DNA of 64,000 bases from Heliopora coerulea. Lineage: Eukaryota; Cnidaria; Anthozoa; Scleralcyonacea; Helioporidae. The notes under the pieces were generated by a model. The model was given only the letters and a program-made list of their open reading frames with translations. It was not told where the DNA came from and searched no databases. The stretch's first letter is position 1. Each line of letters starts with the position of its first letter. A program made the translations under genes and the position numbers. The stretch covers positions 712,001 through 776,000 of the forward strand of contig JASJOG010000082.1 in the NCBI GenBank assembly GCA_030142905.1, written 5' to 3'. Positions 13,484-28,400 of this stretch are shown piece by piece.

Positions 13484-16400
13484 TCTCTCTTTCTCTCTTT
13501 CTCCTTTTCTCTCTTCCTCTCTCTTCCGTACCTTTCACAGACGGCCTTGCTTGAAGACGGTGGTAGAGGAACACCCCACATGGGTAGTTCAGCGGGGAAA
13601 TTGACGCCATAGTCGGCAAATCAAAAAACATCAAATATAAACTGAACTGAGGGCAAGAAAATTAAAAATTATTAAGAAAGCAGGAAGTTTAACTGACACT
13701 CACTTTTCTAGATTTAAGGAGGCTGAAAACGACCACCTAACCAAATTAACTGTTCAAATATTCTCGGAGAATAAATAACCCCAGTTTCCCGAGCGTATTT
13801 GCTTCTTTGACACAAAAATGACTCGGGAAAATTACATCTCACATCCCTCCACTGATGTAGGCAATGCGACCCTCTACACATCCATACCCACATGTGCGTA
13901 CACTAAGACTGGTTAACAGCTGTAAGATTTCCTCTCACGAATTTATAGTTCAATCTGAGCATTAGAATGAAGTTGTTGGTAAACATCAGCTATCAGGAGA
14001 CCAGCAATGTATTTACAACTCGTGTTTACCATGTTTACATAACTCAAATCACATTTTAAAAAGGCATTACGTCCGCATAAGAGGAAAATTTGATACAAGA
14101 CAGTTTTGTCATTCCATCAATCCAACTGGTAGTTACAGATTTTTTTGTCAGAAATTTCTCCGTTAAAAAGTTGGTAGTAAATGATAGAATATTCTTGATA
14201 TCTGCATTTTGGGCAACCTGGGAAAGAGAGTAGACTTTGGATAATCAATGCTTAATGAAAACATTTCAAATCATTAAATACACAACATCCCACAAAATAT
14301 CGTGTAAATAGCGCAATTGTCTTTTGATTAAGCTCATCAGGCGACGGATGTAATACTGACAACGCCATTAACTGGAGTCCAAGTGGAGGCAGAAATTGCT
14401 TACTTCGTGCCCATTTGACAATTGCTTTCAAAATATCATGAAATTTAGCACGCATTTGTATAGTCTGTCAAATTCATTAGCCAACACGAACCTCTCACAG
14501 ATTCTTGCTTGCTAATGATCAGGTTTTAATAGTTATGTTTTACCTGCACTTTAAAGTTAAGTCTAAGTCCTTCAAGTGAGGTTTTTAAGGTTTTGTAGAA
14601 TCGAGTAGATGTTCCATCGAACGTTTTTTTTTTCTCGGCTTCCGAAGAAATATTTGCTGGGTTTGAGGAGGATTATCCTAAAGGGCGAAACGACACTTCT
14701 ATCAATTGTTTTCTTCAAATGTTAATTTTACACTGGAGTGTTTCCAAATGAGTGGAAAAATTCGATAATGTTAACCAATACAATGAATGAGAAAATCAGA
14801 TAGACTGCTCATATTTACTGGCCAATATCAGTTATTCTAAACACAGTCAAACATTTTGGAAGAATCGTGACCAACCAAGATTGAATTCTATCCAGACGTT
14901 CACTCGACTTTCAAACATGTACGGAAAGATGGCGACTTGTGAATTCAATCCTAATCCTTTGAGCGCAGCAAATTTTGTATCTTGTTGAAGTAAAAGAATA
15001 TAGGGTTCAAAAACAGATCATATTTTGTAAAATGAACAATCTTACTTATTGGATTCTTAATCTTCAGCATTAATTAGTGCAAATTATCGTTTATAAATAC
15101 AAGCTCTTTTTCAACATGAAAGTGTTTACTTTCAATGACTTACAAGGATATGCTAAAAGCACATGACTCGTTTAAAAGTGTGGTAAATTTTTGTTTTGGT
15201 CTTTGTCCAAAGGAGAACAGATTGTAATTCTTGTTGTTGTCAGGATTTACTGAACTTTTGTGTTTGTGGATGCTTATGTGATTGTCTTTGGTGATGGTGA
15301 TTGGGTGGTGGTGGTTGTGGTTGTGGTTGTTACTGCTAGTTTTAGTGTAACAGACGAAATTTGGACGTTTCCCTCTAAAAAACGACTTCGAACTCCAGTT
15401 GGGGATCGAACCCGCAACCTTTTGATGACCAGTGAGACACTCTAACAATCACGTTACCGAGGATCAGATGGCAAGCTGCGGTGCAGGTTCAACATATGTA
15501 CTTCCCATACGGCAGCCACCATATATCGTTTTAGGTGGAGGCCCAGGGGACCATGCCCCCAACGTAAATTTGGGAAGGGCCTGGCCTCCCCATTTCATAC
15601 CATGAATTTCGCAAATTGCCACTTTGATCAACGACTTTTGTGTAGAAATGCGCACTGGATAAATTTCATCATAAAGAATCTGTGAAACATCAGGGTATGC
15701 CACAATTTTGACCCCCCCCCCCAAACAAATTAACCCTAGCAACGCCACTGTATATTGCATATCGTCCGTGATATCACCAAACTTCCACGTCCACTTTGTG
15801 TACAGCACTCATGTCATGCAGTTTTCGTTTTGTTTTGTTGTATAATTCTGATGTGTGCTTTCCATATAGGTGTATGAATGGGGAACTTGGGGGACGTGGT
15901 CCTCTTGTAGTGTACAATGTGGGAAAGGCATCCAGACGCGAAAACGCCGTTGCTTAAAAACAAGGTGCGACTCTCCTTGAATCTTGTCATCACGCCATGC
16001 GATCTTGACAATTGTTTCCAATTTAATTGTACTTCTTTTTAATAGTGTGGCGTCAGAAACGGTAGAAAAAAATATTCAAAGAAGAGGCTGCAGTGGACCT
16101 TTGCTTGACTACCGTTTTTGTGATTCACGAGTAAGTAAATTTCTTTGTGTTCTGCACAAGCGCTAAGTTCGATTCCAAAGGAAATAAGTTCTTTCCTCAG
16201 CCAGGAGCCCTGGTTTAAGAGATTTGCTTTATTTTACTGTGTTATTGTGGCAGAGAGGATTGTCCTCAGAATTGTCCTCTCTTTGGGCTCTAAGAGCTCT
16301 CTGACCTCTATTAAATTGTCATGTTAGTGAGGTCGACCCTTTCTATAAGGTCTTACCAATCAGAAGTCTATTGAAGATTATCCAATTAGTATACTACTTT

Positions 16401-19400
16401 TGCCAAAGGTTCTTTCTTTAGAGCGGTGGTGGAACCAGGAATTCTTCGACGCATGGGCTAACGTCCCCAACAGGGGGCTAAACCAGAGGTCCCAGGACAA
16501 CGCCCCCTTTATAATTTTCTTATTTCAAGGTTGAAAAATTATTTTTCGCTGGAATAATTACAACAAATGACTAGAAACAGTTTGCTTGCAGATTTGGCAT
16601 AAAGACAAGAGTATTATCTTTCTTGGCTAAATCAATAACAAATATTCATAGTTTGTACAGTATATAAATGTGTTATCATAAGTGAAAATTCCCCAACAAA
16701 ATGTTAGTTTTTCCCCGACAGAGGGGCTAAGGTTCCCGATGGGGGGACTGTAGCCCACTCTGCCCCCCTCTGGCACCACCCCTGCTCTAGAATAGAGAAA
16801 ACCTCTTAAATTAGGGTAGTAGCAAAATGAAATGCTGCAACAGACATCGTTTGCTGTCAACCAGTTTTTCAGTTTGTCTCACTACTGAGGATCAGCGGCT
16901 CAAACCAGCATGTTGCGAAGGCTTAGTGACCTATCGGGGAGAGCTTCGTGATTGTTCGGAAATCAGTTTGAACAATTGCCAAACGTTACATGTATCAAAT
17001 ACTAGCACATACGTAGTTCGGATATTAATACAAGATAGTCATAAAACTGTCAGTATTGCGATTATCCAAATGTCCAAACCATTTCCTATTTGAATAACTT
17101 GTAAACAATAAATTCCGATTGCTGGCCTTGAATCCCCAAACCTAACGTTCCCACTTTCGATGCGAACAATGTTTGGTCCTCCGAACGAATTATCTGTTCG
17201 CATCTCAAAAACATGTGGTGCACAGTTACGTCCACGCGACGGTAAGAAACTAATGCCATTTTATGAAGATAAATCAAATGAAGGAGTATACTCTTGTGAG
17301 ATAATTACCTTGCAACATCTAAGGGCGGCTCATGTCAGATCGAACATTCCACTTTTATGCTTTCCTCTGAAGATAACATCTGTTAGGAATGATAATATGA
17401 TATGTCGTCGGTTGAGGGTTGTTTTACATGTCATGGTAATTTCATAGCAAAAAATATGCAAACATTTCCGTAGCTTGATTGCAAACTTTTTGAGATTGTT
17501 GACATGGTTTTTCCATATCGTTGTCCTCTCACAGTTGCATGCTATCGCAAAAATTGGCGCCCATTTTCTGTATCTTTACAAGGCAGGCGTTGCTGGTTGT
17601 TACTAAGGGGACAGTTACGTAGCCAGAAATTTGAAAGGGGGGCAGGGGAAATTTCAGACAAATATACCGATAAGATGTTAGCAATGTGCAGACAAATATA
17701 ACTAAGAAAAAATCAAAGTTAACAAATCCGAGGGCAGACAAATTTGAAATTCGATAAAGGAATAAATTATTTGTAGTTTGCCGGCTCTGGCTGGTATAAT
17801 GGTATTAAATTTTGAAAATGATTTAACGCAATGGTGTGCACATGACGTGAGCTATGACATATACCAACATATCTTCTTTTTCGACCATCACCGCTACCAC
17901 AACCATTCTGTCCTAATGGTTGACTGGATCTATCATTTTCGTCGGTTAAAATAAAAATAAAACAGGATTCCTTACGAACATTTTGTATTGAACGTCTTTC
18001 CCGTACTTAACTTTCGCCGGAACTTATTTAACAATTTTTTAATTTGATAATTCAAACGCAAACGGAATCCGCAATACACAGGCTTAATGTACTGACAAAA
18101 GTGGGAGCAACTGCATCTTCTGCCACTCTCTTGGCTACGCTAATGTAAGGAAGTGTTTATATGGAGGCAAGCCAGCCCTCATGGTAGGGCTAGATCTAGT
18201 AGGAGGGGAAATAGTAATTTCACCTCGCCTTTACAAGAAAATTTTCTGGCCCTTCTAGCAGGGCTGTATCAAAGTGCTTACGTTCATTAACTTCTCCCAG
18301 TCCTCTTAGTAAAGCCAGCTCTTCTGAGTGTGTTTACATGGAAAATTGCCAGCCCTCCCAGGCGAGATCTCGTATAGTCAATAGTGAGATCTCGCTTAGG
18401 AGGGCCGGCCCACCGCTCATGTAAACGCAAAAAAAAATTTTACTTGGGATTTCACTGGGAGGCGAGATGTTGACAAAAAGGGCTAGCCGTACTAAGAGGG
18501 TTGCCTCGCTTTCATATAAACACCACCTAACTTGTGATGGGTTGATTTTAAATCTTCGCAAACTGTTCGTGCAGATAGAAGTCTTGGGAAACTTACATTG
18601 ACCGTAGCAAAAACGGTATAATCCCGACGACTGTATTTCGGCCATCCTGCCCATTAGATTTCTTTCGCTCCATATCAATTTGTTCTAAATCTTCTGGACA
18701 AACGATTAAACCAGGTTCTATGTTTTCAAAGAGTTATCATGATGTAGACGATGATCGTAGCGTAGGCAGGACTTCGATAAGGGGGGTTAGGACACACAAA
18801 GAAGCAATTTGGGTGGTAGGTAGCTGGGCGAGGTCCTTTGATATACTCCACTCCCCTCTAGTAATTAGATTTTAGATGGATAGAATCCTGTGAGGCTGTT
18901 GATTTAAGTTTAATGTCGATATAGATGACTGCTCAGTTTTAACCCTGTCTATTGAATTCAAATACATGGCGATGTTTTCCTACTCAGGGTCAATTGATGA
19001 CCTCTCTTAGTCCCCGTCCTTATGCTTCTGGTCAGGGCTCTGACAGAATGATACAAGTGCATCGTCAGCCATTTCATGCTTACACATCTTTAGCAAGATG
19101 GTTATTGTCACCGAGTGTGTCCTTTCGATTATTTTAATGTTTGTTTGTGGCTGAAGAACAATTGTATAACAGACCAACTCAAAGACAGACCCAAATCTAT
19201 ATGTAGTTGCTGTTTGAGGCGGTCGTGAACCACGGCTGCAACGTAGCGTTAAAGGTTCTTCTCCAGCATTAAAGTGAATAGTTTGCGATGAGGCAACCAC
19301 TTTCCCGTTTTATCTTTTCTTTGAAAACGTTACGTTGTTTAGTGTTAACGAAGTCTAATTTTATGAGTCTTTCATAGCCAGAGGCTAAACACTAACTGAT

Positions 19401-22400
19401 TAGTAAATGTCAAAGTTACGCCCTCGTATTTGTCACATCCATCCCTTATTGTTCTTCATCTGGTGATCGACAGGGTAAATCTGTTAGCTTTCTGTTGGAC
19501 ACCAAGGCAGAGCAAGTAGGTGAAACTTAAAGACGAAAAGGCGATGCATAAAACTCTAATTACAATATTCGTTTTTCGGTCTCAATTCTACAACGCTCTA
19601 TTTTAAACTTTTCAAAACGACAGCCAGGTCCTTGCATTGAAAAATGACGAAAGGGCGATGTCTGAAACTCTAATTACACTATTCCTTTTTCAATCTCAAT
19701 TCTATAACGCTCTGATTTAAACGTTTTAAAACGACAGACAAGTCCTTGCATTTAAAAAAAGTCGTATTTAAAATCCGCGATATGGTTGTAATCCGTTACC
19801 CAACTCAAGAATATCTCCTTAGAAGGAGAGCGCTTAATGCTTATGAAACACGAACTAAGTAATATCCAATTCTAATATCAAGTGGGTGCTTGACGTCTCA
19901 ATGTATTGATGGTATTCGCTGTATTCTTGGTTCTCGCAATTATAGGGTACAGCTAGTTTGACGCACGATGAACTCTTTGATGTTGCATGGTTAAATGTTT
20001 AGTCTACGTGACGCTTCTGTAAACTCCGAAGTGGTTTTGTGGCATGCAGGATATCAAGCTGACCCTTATCTTATCCAAATATTATCGTTCGTTCTGTAAG
20101 AGATACGACATTCTTCTCTTGTGTCGCTTTATCTAAACGCCTGATAAGCTAAACGGTCGACATGCTTATCAGTCAAACCACCTTTCGGTCGATTAAGGAG
20201 ACGGAACAACGCTATAAAAACAAGGGATAACAAGGCTCGAACAGCTTTGAGTATCTGATACTCGTTTACTGTTGATACGATGGGTCTGGCTTTGGCACAA
20301 ATTCGTGGACACCGAAGCCTTTGCTTCTTTTTCGTTGTCTTGCCTCTTCTGAGAAATGTAATTGGTTCCCAATCGCAAGATCTTCGCGAGTCTCTGAAAC
20401 TTCGACTTGCAACGCAACGCTTGCTGGAGAATAAGGTCGGTGAGCTTCCGAACGGCGACCAGAGATCCAGGAGATACGAGGACGTTCTGCAGCAGATACG
20501 CACTTCGCTCCATTACGAAGAAAACACCTTCGACAAGAACTGTGAAAACTCAGTGGTTCGTATATAGCGCTTTGTATATGTGCGATGATTTCTCATTTCT
20601 GCTAAATATTGGACACATGACGTTCATTCCATCTTCACACGCCGCTGTTCCTTCAATATACATAAAAGCACACAAAGGAACCCCACGTTGTATTTAGCCT
20701 AACACATTTAATCATTGAAACTTTGCAAGATAGATTTGCAGGCAAACCTCGTGATAAGCTATAGCGCGTAAACCTTTCGACATGGTTTCGACGGACAGTG
20801 TTTGGTTCTAAGATGTGTTTTTATCGCGGTAAATAAACAGGAATTGGAAAAGCTGTTCAGGTTCAGTTTAGCACAAATGAAAACAAAAGTTCTAGAAGTA
20901 TGCAGCATATGATTATTAAGAAGATGACAAAACCCAGGAAATAACAAATTTGAAATTTGAGGAAGTTTATGAGAACTAACAGCTGGACGAGCACTCTCAG
21001 TTGTTTCATTTACTCACGCCATAGCATTTGTCTCAGATAATTGGATAACGTATTGACCATATGGTAGCCGTTAGGGATACATTAGCATTTCGTGACATTT
21101 TTAATGAACAGTTTGGGCATCTTCCACGTGTAAGCAATACTACGGAAATATGATTGGCATAAGATGGCACAGTTCATTAGTTAGAAATGTCTTGAAGTTG
21201 TTCAAAATTTTGCTTCTAAGCATACACATATAGAGGTAGTGGGCTAAGCTTCTCATTCAGGTGTATAGCCAGCTGGCTGAGAGAGATCTTAGCTCCCCAA
21301 AACTTTGCATTAACATCCTAAACATTTATAAAACATATTGTAAGTTCCCCAGGAAAAATTAACGACATCATTTAACATATCAGGCTGGGCACAGGACTAC
21401 TTTCATTGATCCGAAAGAATTTTTTTTCCAGGGTGAGAGCCTAGTCGCAAACGTTTTTAGAACCTAAATCAGAACACTTTTTATTTTGAACCTTTCGTTC
21501 TCAAAATCCGCCATGCCCAGTCAAAATTTCTCCTTTTCTTTCCAATACCATATGTTTGACATTTATATATAATTCTTAAAAAGTTAAAGATGGAGCCGGA
21601 TGTTCGGATATTTTTAAATTCCGTAACTTTGCGTTGTTTCTTGAGCTTACTTTATTCAACATTCTCCGATTTAAAAAGCAAAATCCTCCTCACTGAGTGG
21701 CATATCTCATTTATCTCTTTGGCTTTCTCATTTCCGTGACTAATTGTGGACAGAATCACGATGTTGCGTGTCCTGCCTGGCGACATGGCGATTGCTAGAA
21801 ACAATAGGAATGGTAGCCAGAATGGTCCAGAAATGATTTACGATGTTTTTCCGCAGATATCTTATCAAGCGTCGATTAATATCGGCACTCTGTCTTTGAT
21901 ATTTACATAGATTCGAGGTAAACTCGAATTACTAGCACGAGTTGTTTATGGACCGAACTTGAGTAGAAAAAGCAAAGAAGTACGTAATATAACATCAGCG
22001 CTAGAACTTTCTCCGATAAAGGTTTTATGATACTCAAGCAGACTGAGGAGGGTTGGTGTTGTGTTGAATATCAGATATACAACTACGACACCAGTCAATG
22101 TATTTTATTTATTATGTAGTGACGGGTTAACCAGTATTTCTGAAAGAGTAACCTCAACATACTGTACAGTTCTCCTGAATGGGTTCTCGCACCCTAGGAA
22201 ATTATTTTTGATTTCAAAGTCGTCAACACACTCGAAAATCTCTATTCCCTGCAGTAAATATCTGTTTTTGGAAATGTCAAATGGCATTAAATATTGGCAA
22301 AGTTACATCCTGTTATCCCACATTGCCCCTATTGCTCCCGATTCTCCCCGAATGGTGAAATCGTATTCTATTGTAATTGATAGCATTAACATAATGTTAG

Positions 22401-25400
22401 AGATTTCAAGGAAAATTAAAAGTTTAGACTAGTCTCAAGCTTTGACTTCAGATTGTTCTTAAAGTTCAAAAACTTTGCCTTGGTGACGTTGATCTCGGAG
22501 AGCTTTTAAAGGTACTAGACAAAACAACGCTTTATCTCAAAATGCGCTTGATAACGGAGTTGCGATGGGGTCTGCGGAAAAACGGCGGCCCTTGGTTATA
22601 GCTAGCAGATAAGACAAGTTTTGTCATTCATTTTTATCGTGGAAAGAAAAATTGGTTAATCCATTTCTCGTTTAAAGAAATATGTCCTTTATTAGCCTCT
22701 GCTTAGTAAGTTTGTTTAGTCAATGTGTATTACATTAGCACAGCAAAAACATATGGGAGGAAAGGAATTGAGATCATTCAGCAGCGAGCTTTTAAAAATT
22801 TCAGGTGATTCTACACCTGGCTTGCCGTTTGTTGTCAATTTTCCGTACATGAAAGATTGCTATTTAGTGTATTTGTTATGAGATATGTAAAGTAATAAAG
22901 CAACCGCTGTAGTTTTGAGTAGTCGAGGTATATTTGGCGGCTTGAACTGGAAATTTAAGTACTGTACTTACTGAACAGTTGGACGTATTTTTTAAAATTC
23001 TGATTTGTATTATTCTGGTCATGAATTGATAAAAATCCCAGTCGACGCGAATGACTTCACTGCTGTGTTGCTCTAAAGTTGCCGTTTGTTGTTTTTTGGC
23101 AGAGGTCATGGTATCGACTGTTATCTTACCTTTTCACCATCCGTGGGTGGCCGAATGTGTAATATCCACAAATAACCTATAAAATAGCGCGCAAACAGCT
23201 GTGAGATAACTGATTCTATCTGTTCGTCGAAGGGAACATGATATCAAACTCATACACCCAAGGCTCTAATTTCAAAAGAAATCATTCACAGTTTCTAAGC
23301 AATTCAAAATGGCCTCGTAGATGTTGTATGTCCTTAAGGCGTAACAGGTCTTAAAGAGGACCTAGTAATCAGTTTCACTTTGCTTTTTGTTATCAAACCA
23401 TAGAGATTGTTATTCGATTTGGAAGAATTTGGAGCCATCATTAGTAAGAAACGTCTTCCCTTCACGTTTGACGCACGACCGACTTCTTGTTTTTGTAATG
23501 TGTTCTTCTTGTCTTCACGTTTGAACTTGTGGCGCCATTTGGACCAGGCAATTGAGGGGGAAGGGCCTTGATAGGGGTGAGCATTTAGAACGGATTCAGG
23601 AGTACATATATACAACACTTAAACGTATCATTTGGTTCGCCAGGAATTGCACAATCTTCTTCTTTGACAATGGTTCGTTGGACAATGCTAGGCCAGAAGG
23701 AGGAGCCTTAGGGGTCCGACGTTTTCGTAGGACAGTCGGTTCCCAGGCATTTCCTGTACCCAAGCAATGTCTTCCATCCATGATTAATCAATTTCCTTGC
23801 CTGCACCATACCTGAAGCAAGACTGAAACGTCTTTGTTTACGTATATCTTCCGTGCAAAAGTATATATTTTTTCTAACGAGAGGGCTTAGTCGCACAACT
23901 ATGGCACCACTCTTGATACTTACTTGGACTAAGTGCTCACTCAAATCTTCGACAAACAAAGTGTAGGAGAAGTTCTTATGGTAGTAAACAAGGTCGGCGT
24001 ATTTGGTGGAGATGGATCTCGATCTTAAACTTTTGTTTTTATTTAAACGTCCTGTAATGTGGTGAATGTATGTCAATTTTTAAAATGTTTAACCATTGCA
24101 GGTTTAAAATCTTCTAGTAGCAATGTAAATAATTGTCAGTCTATGACGTCGAAGCGTCGCCTCAAAATCCTTCGTTTGCTTAATTGGCAAATGCTTTTTG
24201 CGAGACTTCATTTATTTCATGCTTTTTTCACGCCTGGCTGTAGTTTTTCTAAATCAAATTGTCGACAATCATACTTTCAAATATTTTCTGAGGACAGGTT
24301 CTATTTAATTCAAAGGATTGTGATAGCAACGTAAAGAAGCCTGTTGTACCCAAAGTCACTTTTCATGATGCATACCGAATTAGAGCTGAACAGTGCAAAG
24401 CGTTCGATAAACAAACCTACAATGGACGAAAGATCAACTGGAAGCCATACATGAGAGGTAAGATTGTGGACTGTGGATCTCCATGGCGACCTTTGATACT
24501 TGCCGTCTCCTACCACGAGAGGCTAAGCATTACTTCCATTGTGAAGGGATAACGTCAGCTTCCCGTTTGCCTTCTGTAGTGAATACGTGAAAAGTCTTGT
24601 GCATAGGTTTGACATTAGCTTTCCAGAAGCTTTGACTCTATAAGGAATGTGCTGAAATTTTTCTCAGCAAATTTTTCAAAGACTATCTACACTAAATTAG
24701 TACGAAAACACCGTCTTGTGTTGCAGATTACTTGAGGTCACCAACTTAGCATACTACTGCTCAGATGCCTCATTCATATTAATCTCTGGAGTAATTTTAT
24801 AGACCACCTTAAACCATGTGAGCTTTACTGTCTTGCCGCTGGCCACAAGTTTTATGCCCGACTTAAGAACAACGTCAGAGATGGTACTCCTTGTGGAAAG
24901 GACTATTCTAAAGTTTGTATCCAGGGAAATTGTCAGGTAAGCATCAGGTACTGCCGCAGTGTTTGTTGTTGGTCAATTTTAACCTTCGGGGCAGTTCGAT
25001 TTTTTGCCACTAATGTAATCCTCACAAATCAGCTCAATTTCTTTTTTGAACCAGTTCAATTCTAATGCGTTTACTCTTTTCGGGTAATGTTGTTCCAAAG
25101 ACAATCTTTTTGGGTTATGATAATGTCTCTGAACTTAGAGAGTTGAAATTAGAGTTTTTGGCAAAAATTGAAGTAAAATCGTTGGAATTGTTGATGATTC
25201 AGCTGGTTCATAAAATTTGAACTGTTTTAAGAATTATTGACCCAATTAAAAAAAAGGTTGAATCAGAGGTTAAAATTCAACCACAACATACACATATCTC
25301 GAAAACAAATCTGACGCACTAACTGACGGCTGACCTGACCAGCAACCGACAATTGAAGAGATAATAAAATTGAAAATAAATCTGATTAACGTTAACATCT

Positions 25401-28400
25401 CTCAGCAAACAAATGACGTCCTGAATCTTCTTAACTTTAGTTCCTTTTTGATGATGATGTAGTAAAACTTTGTCATAACAGGAAAAACAAAATCCTTTCT
25501 TGATAGTTATAAAAATTATAGTGTGCTGTCATGATAAGCATATCTAAGTTTCAGCAATAGTACTTTTTAAATAATATGAAGATAAGAAAATTAGTTTCTG
25601 CAGTGTAAAAAGGACTGTTTTTAGTTTTGGTTTCTTCTCAGACTATTTTTCTTTTCACCTTTTACATCTTTTTATAATTAAAAAAAAATTTTCCTTGGTG
25701 GTGAAAATAGGAATGGGCCATTTCACAGGACAAAACGTTTTTCTTGTTGTTTGTCCTCTAGCAAAGACCAGACGGATGTTATTCACTTGATGGCCCATGC
25801 AGGATGGAAAAGAGATGGAGAGTCATTGGTGTATTTAACGCTACTGAGTTAGATTTCGGTGAGTGAGAGCGACTTTAATCTTTCGTACATAGACGAAAAC
25901 AAACCATGTATTTTGGGTTGTTCCCTCAGCGGTGTCGAAGCTAAGGAGAGCAACCGGTTATGCTATGGAAACTTAACAATGCCTAGGCATAACAACAGGT
26001 CATGAAATACACAATCAAAGTGATCTACGATATTCGGGTATCAACCATACAAATCCACCAACGTAATGGTTATTATATAAAAATGCAACAATTAGTGGTC
26101 AAGCTAGTGATTATGCGAAACACGACTAGAAAGTGCAACAAAAATACCTATTGGTGTCTAAATTTTTGCATTGCATGAGTTGTTGCAATGCATATATAAT
26201 CTTACATTTGTATCGCATGACCAGTTGCTCTGCTAAGCTTCGCCACCGTGTCTCAGCCGGCATGATTTGGGATTATTGTCGTATATATGTTACGACTCTT
26301 AGGCTACGTTTACACTACAGCAAAAGTCTTCGGATTCAAAAAGTATTCCGATTCACAAAAAAATCGTATTCTGATTCGTTGACCGTTTACACAGGAAAAA
26401 AATATCTGGATTACTTGCATGCTCGTGTTAAAGCAAATAGTGCTTTCTTCTCTAAGCATGAACATAAATCGTCACAAATTTTATTGAAAGTAACGACGGA
26501 CAACCGAAAAATGTCTTTTCATTCTTTGTTTCTTACAGCCTCTGACAAAAAAAAAATTGTCTGACCACTGGCTACTTCGGCTGTCATTCACAAAAACGAG
26601 AGAGACTTCTCCAGAGTCTTAGCTGTCCGAATTCAAAGTATCTGGATTCTTTTCCCGATTCGTGAGCAATCCGAAGACTTTCTGCACCGGATTCGTTAGT
26701 TAAGTGTGAAGGGCTACTTTGAATCCGAATAAAAAGTCTCCGGATTGCCTACGAATCCGAAGAAATTTGGTCTGGTGTAAACGTAGCCTTAGTTTATTTT
26801 TCATTAATTTCATAGAATATATCCTGGATCATCTACTCTGAGACGGCTTGACGTCTCGTCATCCTACCTCGAAAAAGTTTAATGATAATTGAGTATCATT
26901 GCCCAAGCAAGGCACTAAAAAGTTGGCTACAATCACAGATGTGATTGAACTAACTAGTTTTGTTTGAACTGGTTTATAATAAACTACAGAGTGGAGAAAG
27001 CAAACACGGGATTTCCTTTACTAGTTGATGGCACAGCTGTTTAGGTTTTTTCTTTAGGTGTTTTATTGTGTTTGTGTTCCAGGTTACAACTTTGTCGCGA
27101 CTATACCTGCAGGATCAACTGACATCAATGTGGAAGAACTGACTCAGTCCCGAAGTTATTTAGGTACGTTTGCTATCACAAATAAAGCAGCTGATATCCT
27201 ATAAGCCCAACAATATGTTATCTTGAACACAGTTTCTTAATAAAAGAGCTTAACAGGAGATGACTTTTAATAGTCCTCGCAGTATATATGAGTGATGTTC
27301 AGTAACCAATAGTGTCATGACTATCCAGGCACGAAATGACAATGCATGAACGAAAAGTCTTCCTTGTTGCGCCAACAGTAGACCCTGCACATGAGCTTCA
27401 CTGGACTAATTGGTATGAACTATGTCCATTAAGAAAGTGACAAGAACTATGAAGTTTCAATGATCGATGATAAAATGGCAAATGTCTTTCCATCCTCATT
27501 ATTATTTTGCTTCCCCACCACTCGTCCGAATGGAAGGATCTCTCACCTTTTTCGAATTTTGAACACGCATTGTTTATCTCTCATTTAACATTGACTACGA
27601 TTTTCGCTCAAAACATCATCTCTTTTTCTTGTATTTAGGCAGCGTTCAACCTTTAAAATATTTTTTCTCTTTCTTTGAAAAAATATCAACACAGCACCCT
27701 ATTTTCCATTCGCCTATTTCAAATTTCTTGGACATTTCAGACTTAACAGACTATCTGGAACTTATGCTACGGTTTTTTCCCTTACCTTGGCAGTTTCTCC
27801 CCTTACCTTGGCAGTTTCTCCTTCAGACTAACGCAGTAGAACACATATTTTTGACTTTACTCTGAGGACGCAAATTTTAACCAAACTGACAGAGAATGAT
27901 GTTTTTCAAGTGTCAACAATAATCTTTATCCAACATTTTTATCAACTTAAATTTAAATTGTTTCTGGTGAAGGTATGTTCACCTTGGAATATATGACTTG
28001 CGTCTTCTTCTTTTACTGGTAGCCGCCTAAACCGTAGCGTTTTCGTTCTATTCTTCAGATCAGTAGCCTTTATCCATGATGTTCAAGCTCTGAGCATAAG
28101 AACCTAGTTTGATTACATATTTTTTTTCACTGAAATTCCATGTCTAGCTTTAAAAGACCACAATAGTGGTGTCTATTACCTAAATGGCCATTGGATGATC
28201 AGTTTATCGAAAACATTTCAATCTGGTGGAACTAAGATACATTATAAACGTGATGGGAATACTCGTCGTGGAGGAGAAACTATAAAAGTCGATGGTCCCC
28301 TTGAGAAAAGTTTGGACATCATGGTATGTAACATCGAAATGTGACATTAATGGATTTTTAGGAGGATTAAGGATGGTGCGGGGAGCAACAGTCTGCCCTC

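Larger units (their letters stand above)
6862..15869 (+). other. ADAMTS-like intron 1 (9 kb), repeat-filled
   Basis: No further exon was recognised. It contains a 346-bp TIR element (9524), a mariner-type MITE (10253), an ATT microsatellite, a degenerate tandem array (11.5-11.7 kb), a CT microsatellite (13.45 kb), a reverse-strand SINE (15.4 kb) and a hAT-like fragment (15.5-15.75 kb). A short exact duplication of about 27 bp lies at 8873-8930. Confidence 0.55.
16131..24315 (+). other. ADAMTS-like intron 3 (8.2 kb)
   Basis: It contains a hAT-like element (16425-16786), a possible element at 17611-18146, a TIR element (18150-18526), a 114-bp tandem duplication (19532-19758) and a candidate single-exon gene (20213-20850). 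Nothing recognisable was found at 20850-24315 apart from scattered chance frames. Confidence 0.5.

Noticed and set aside
13345..13634. Ser/Leu- and Arg/Glu-rich open frames on both strands
   Set aside because: They are translations of the CT microsatellite.
17611..18146. Possible TIR element (CAGTTACGTAGCCAGA and CTTGGCTACGCTAATG ends)
   Set aside because: The ends match only over a short stretch (CGTAGCCA) and no target duplication was seen, so it was not listed as an element.
22061..22432. 123-codon open frame on the + strand
   Set aside because: No domain, no signal peptide and no splice context; judged chance in AT-rich intron DNA.
26133..26564. 143-codon open frame
   Set aside because: It runs into the Harbinger-like MITE at 26302, has no splice partners and shows no recognised domain.
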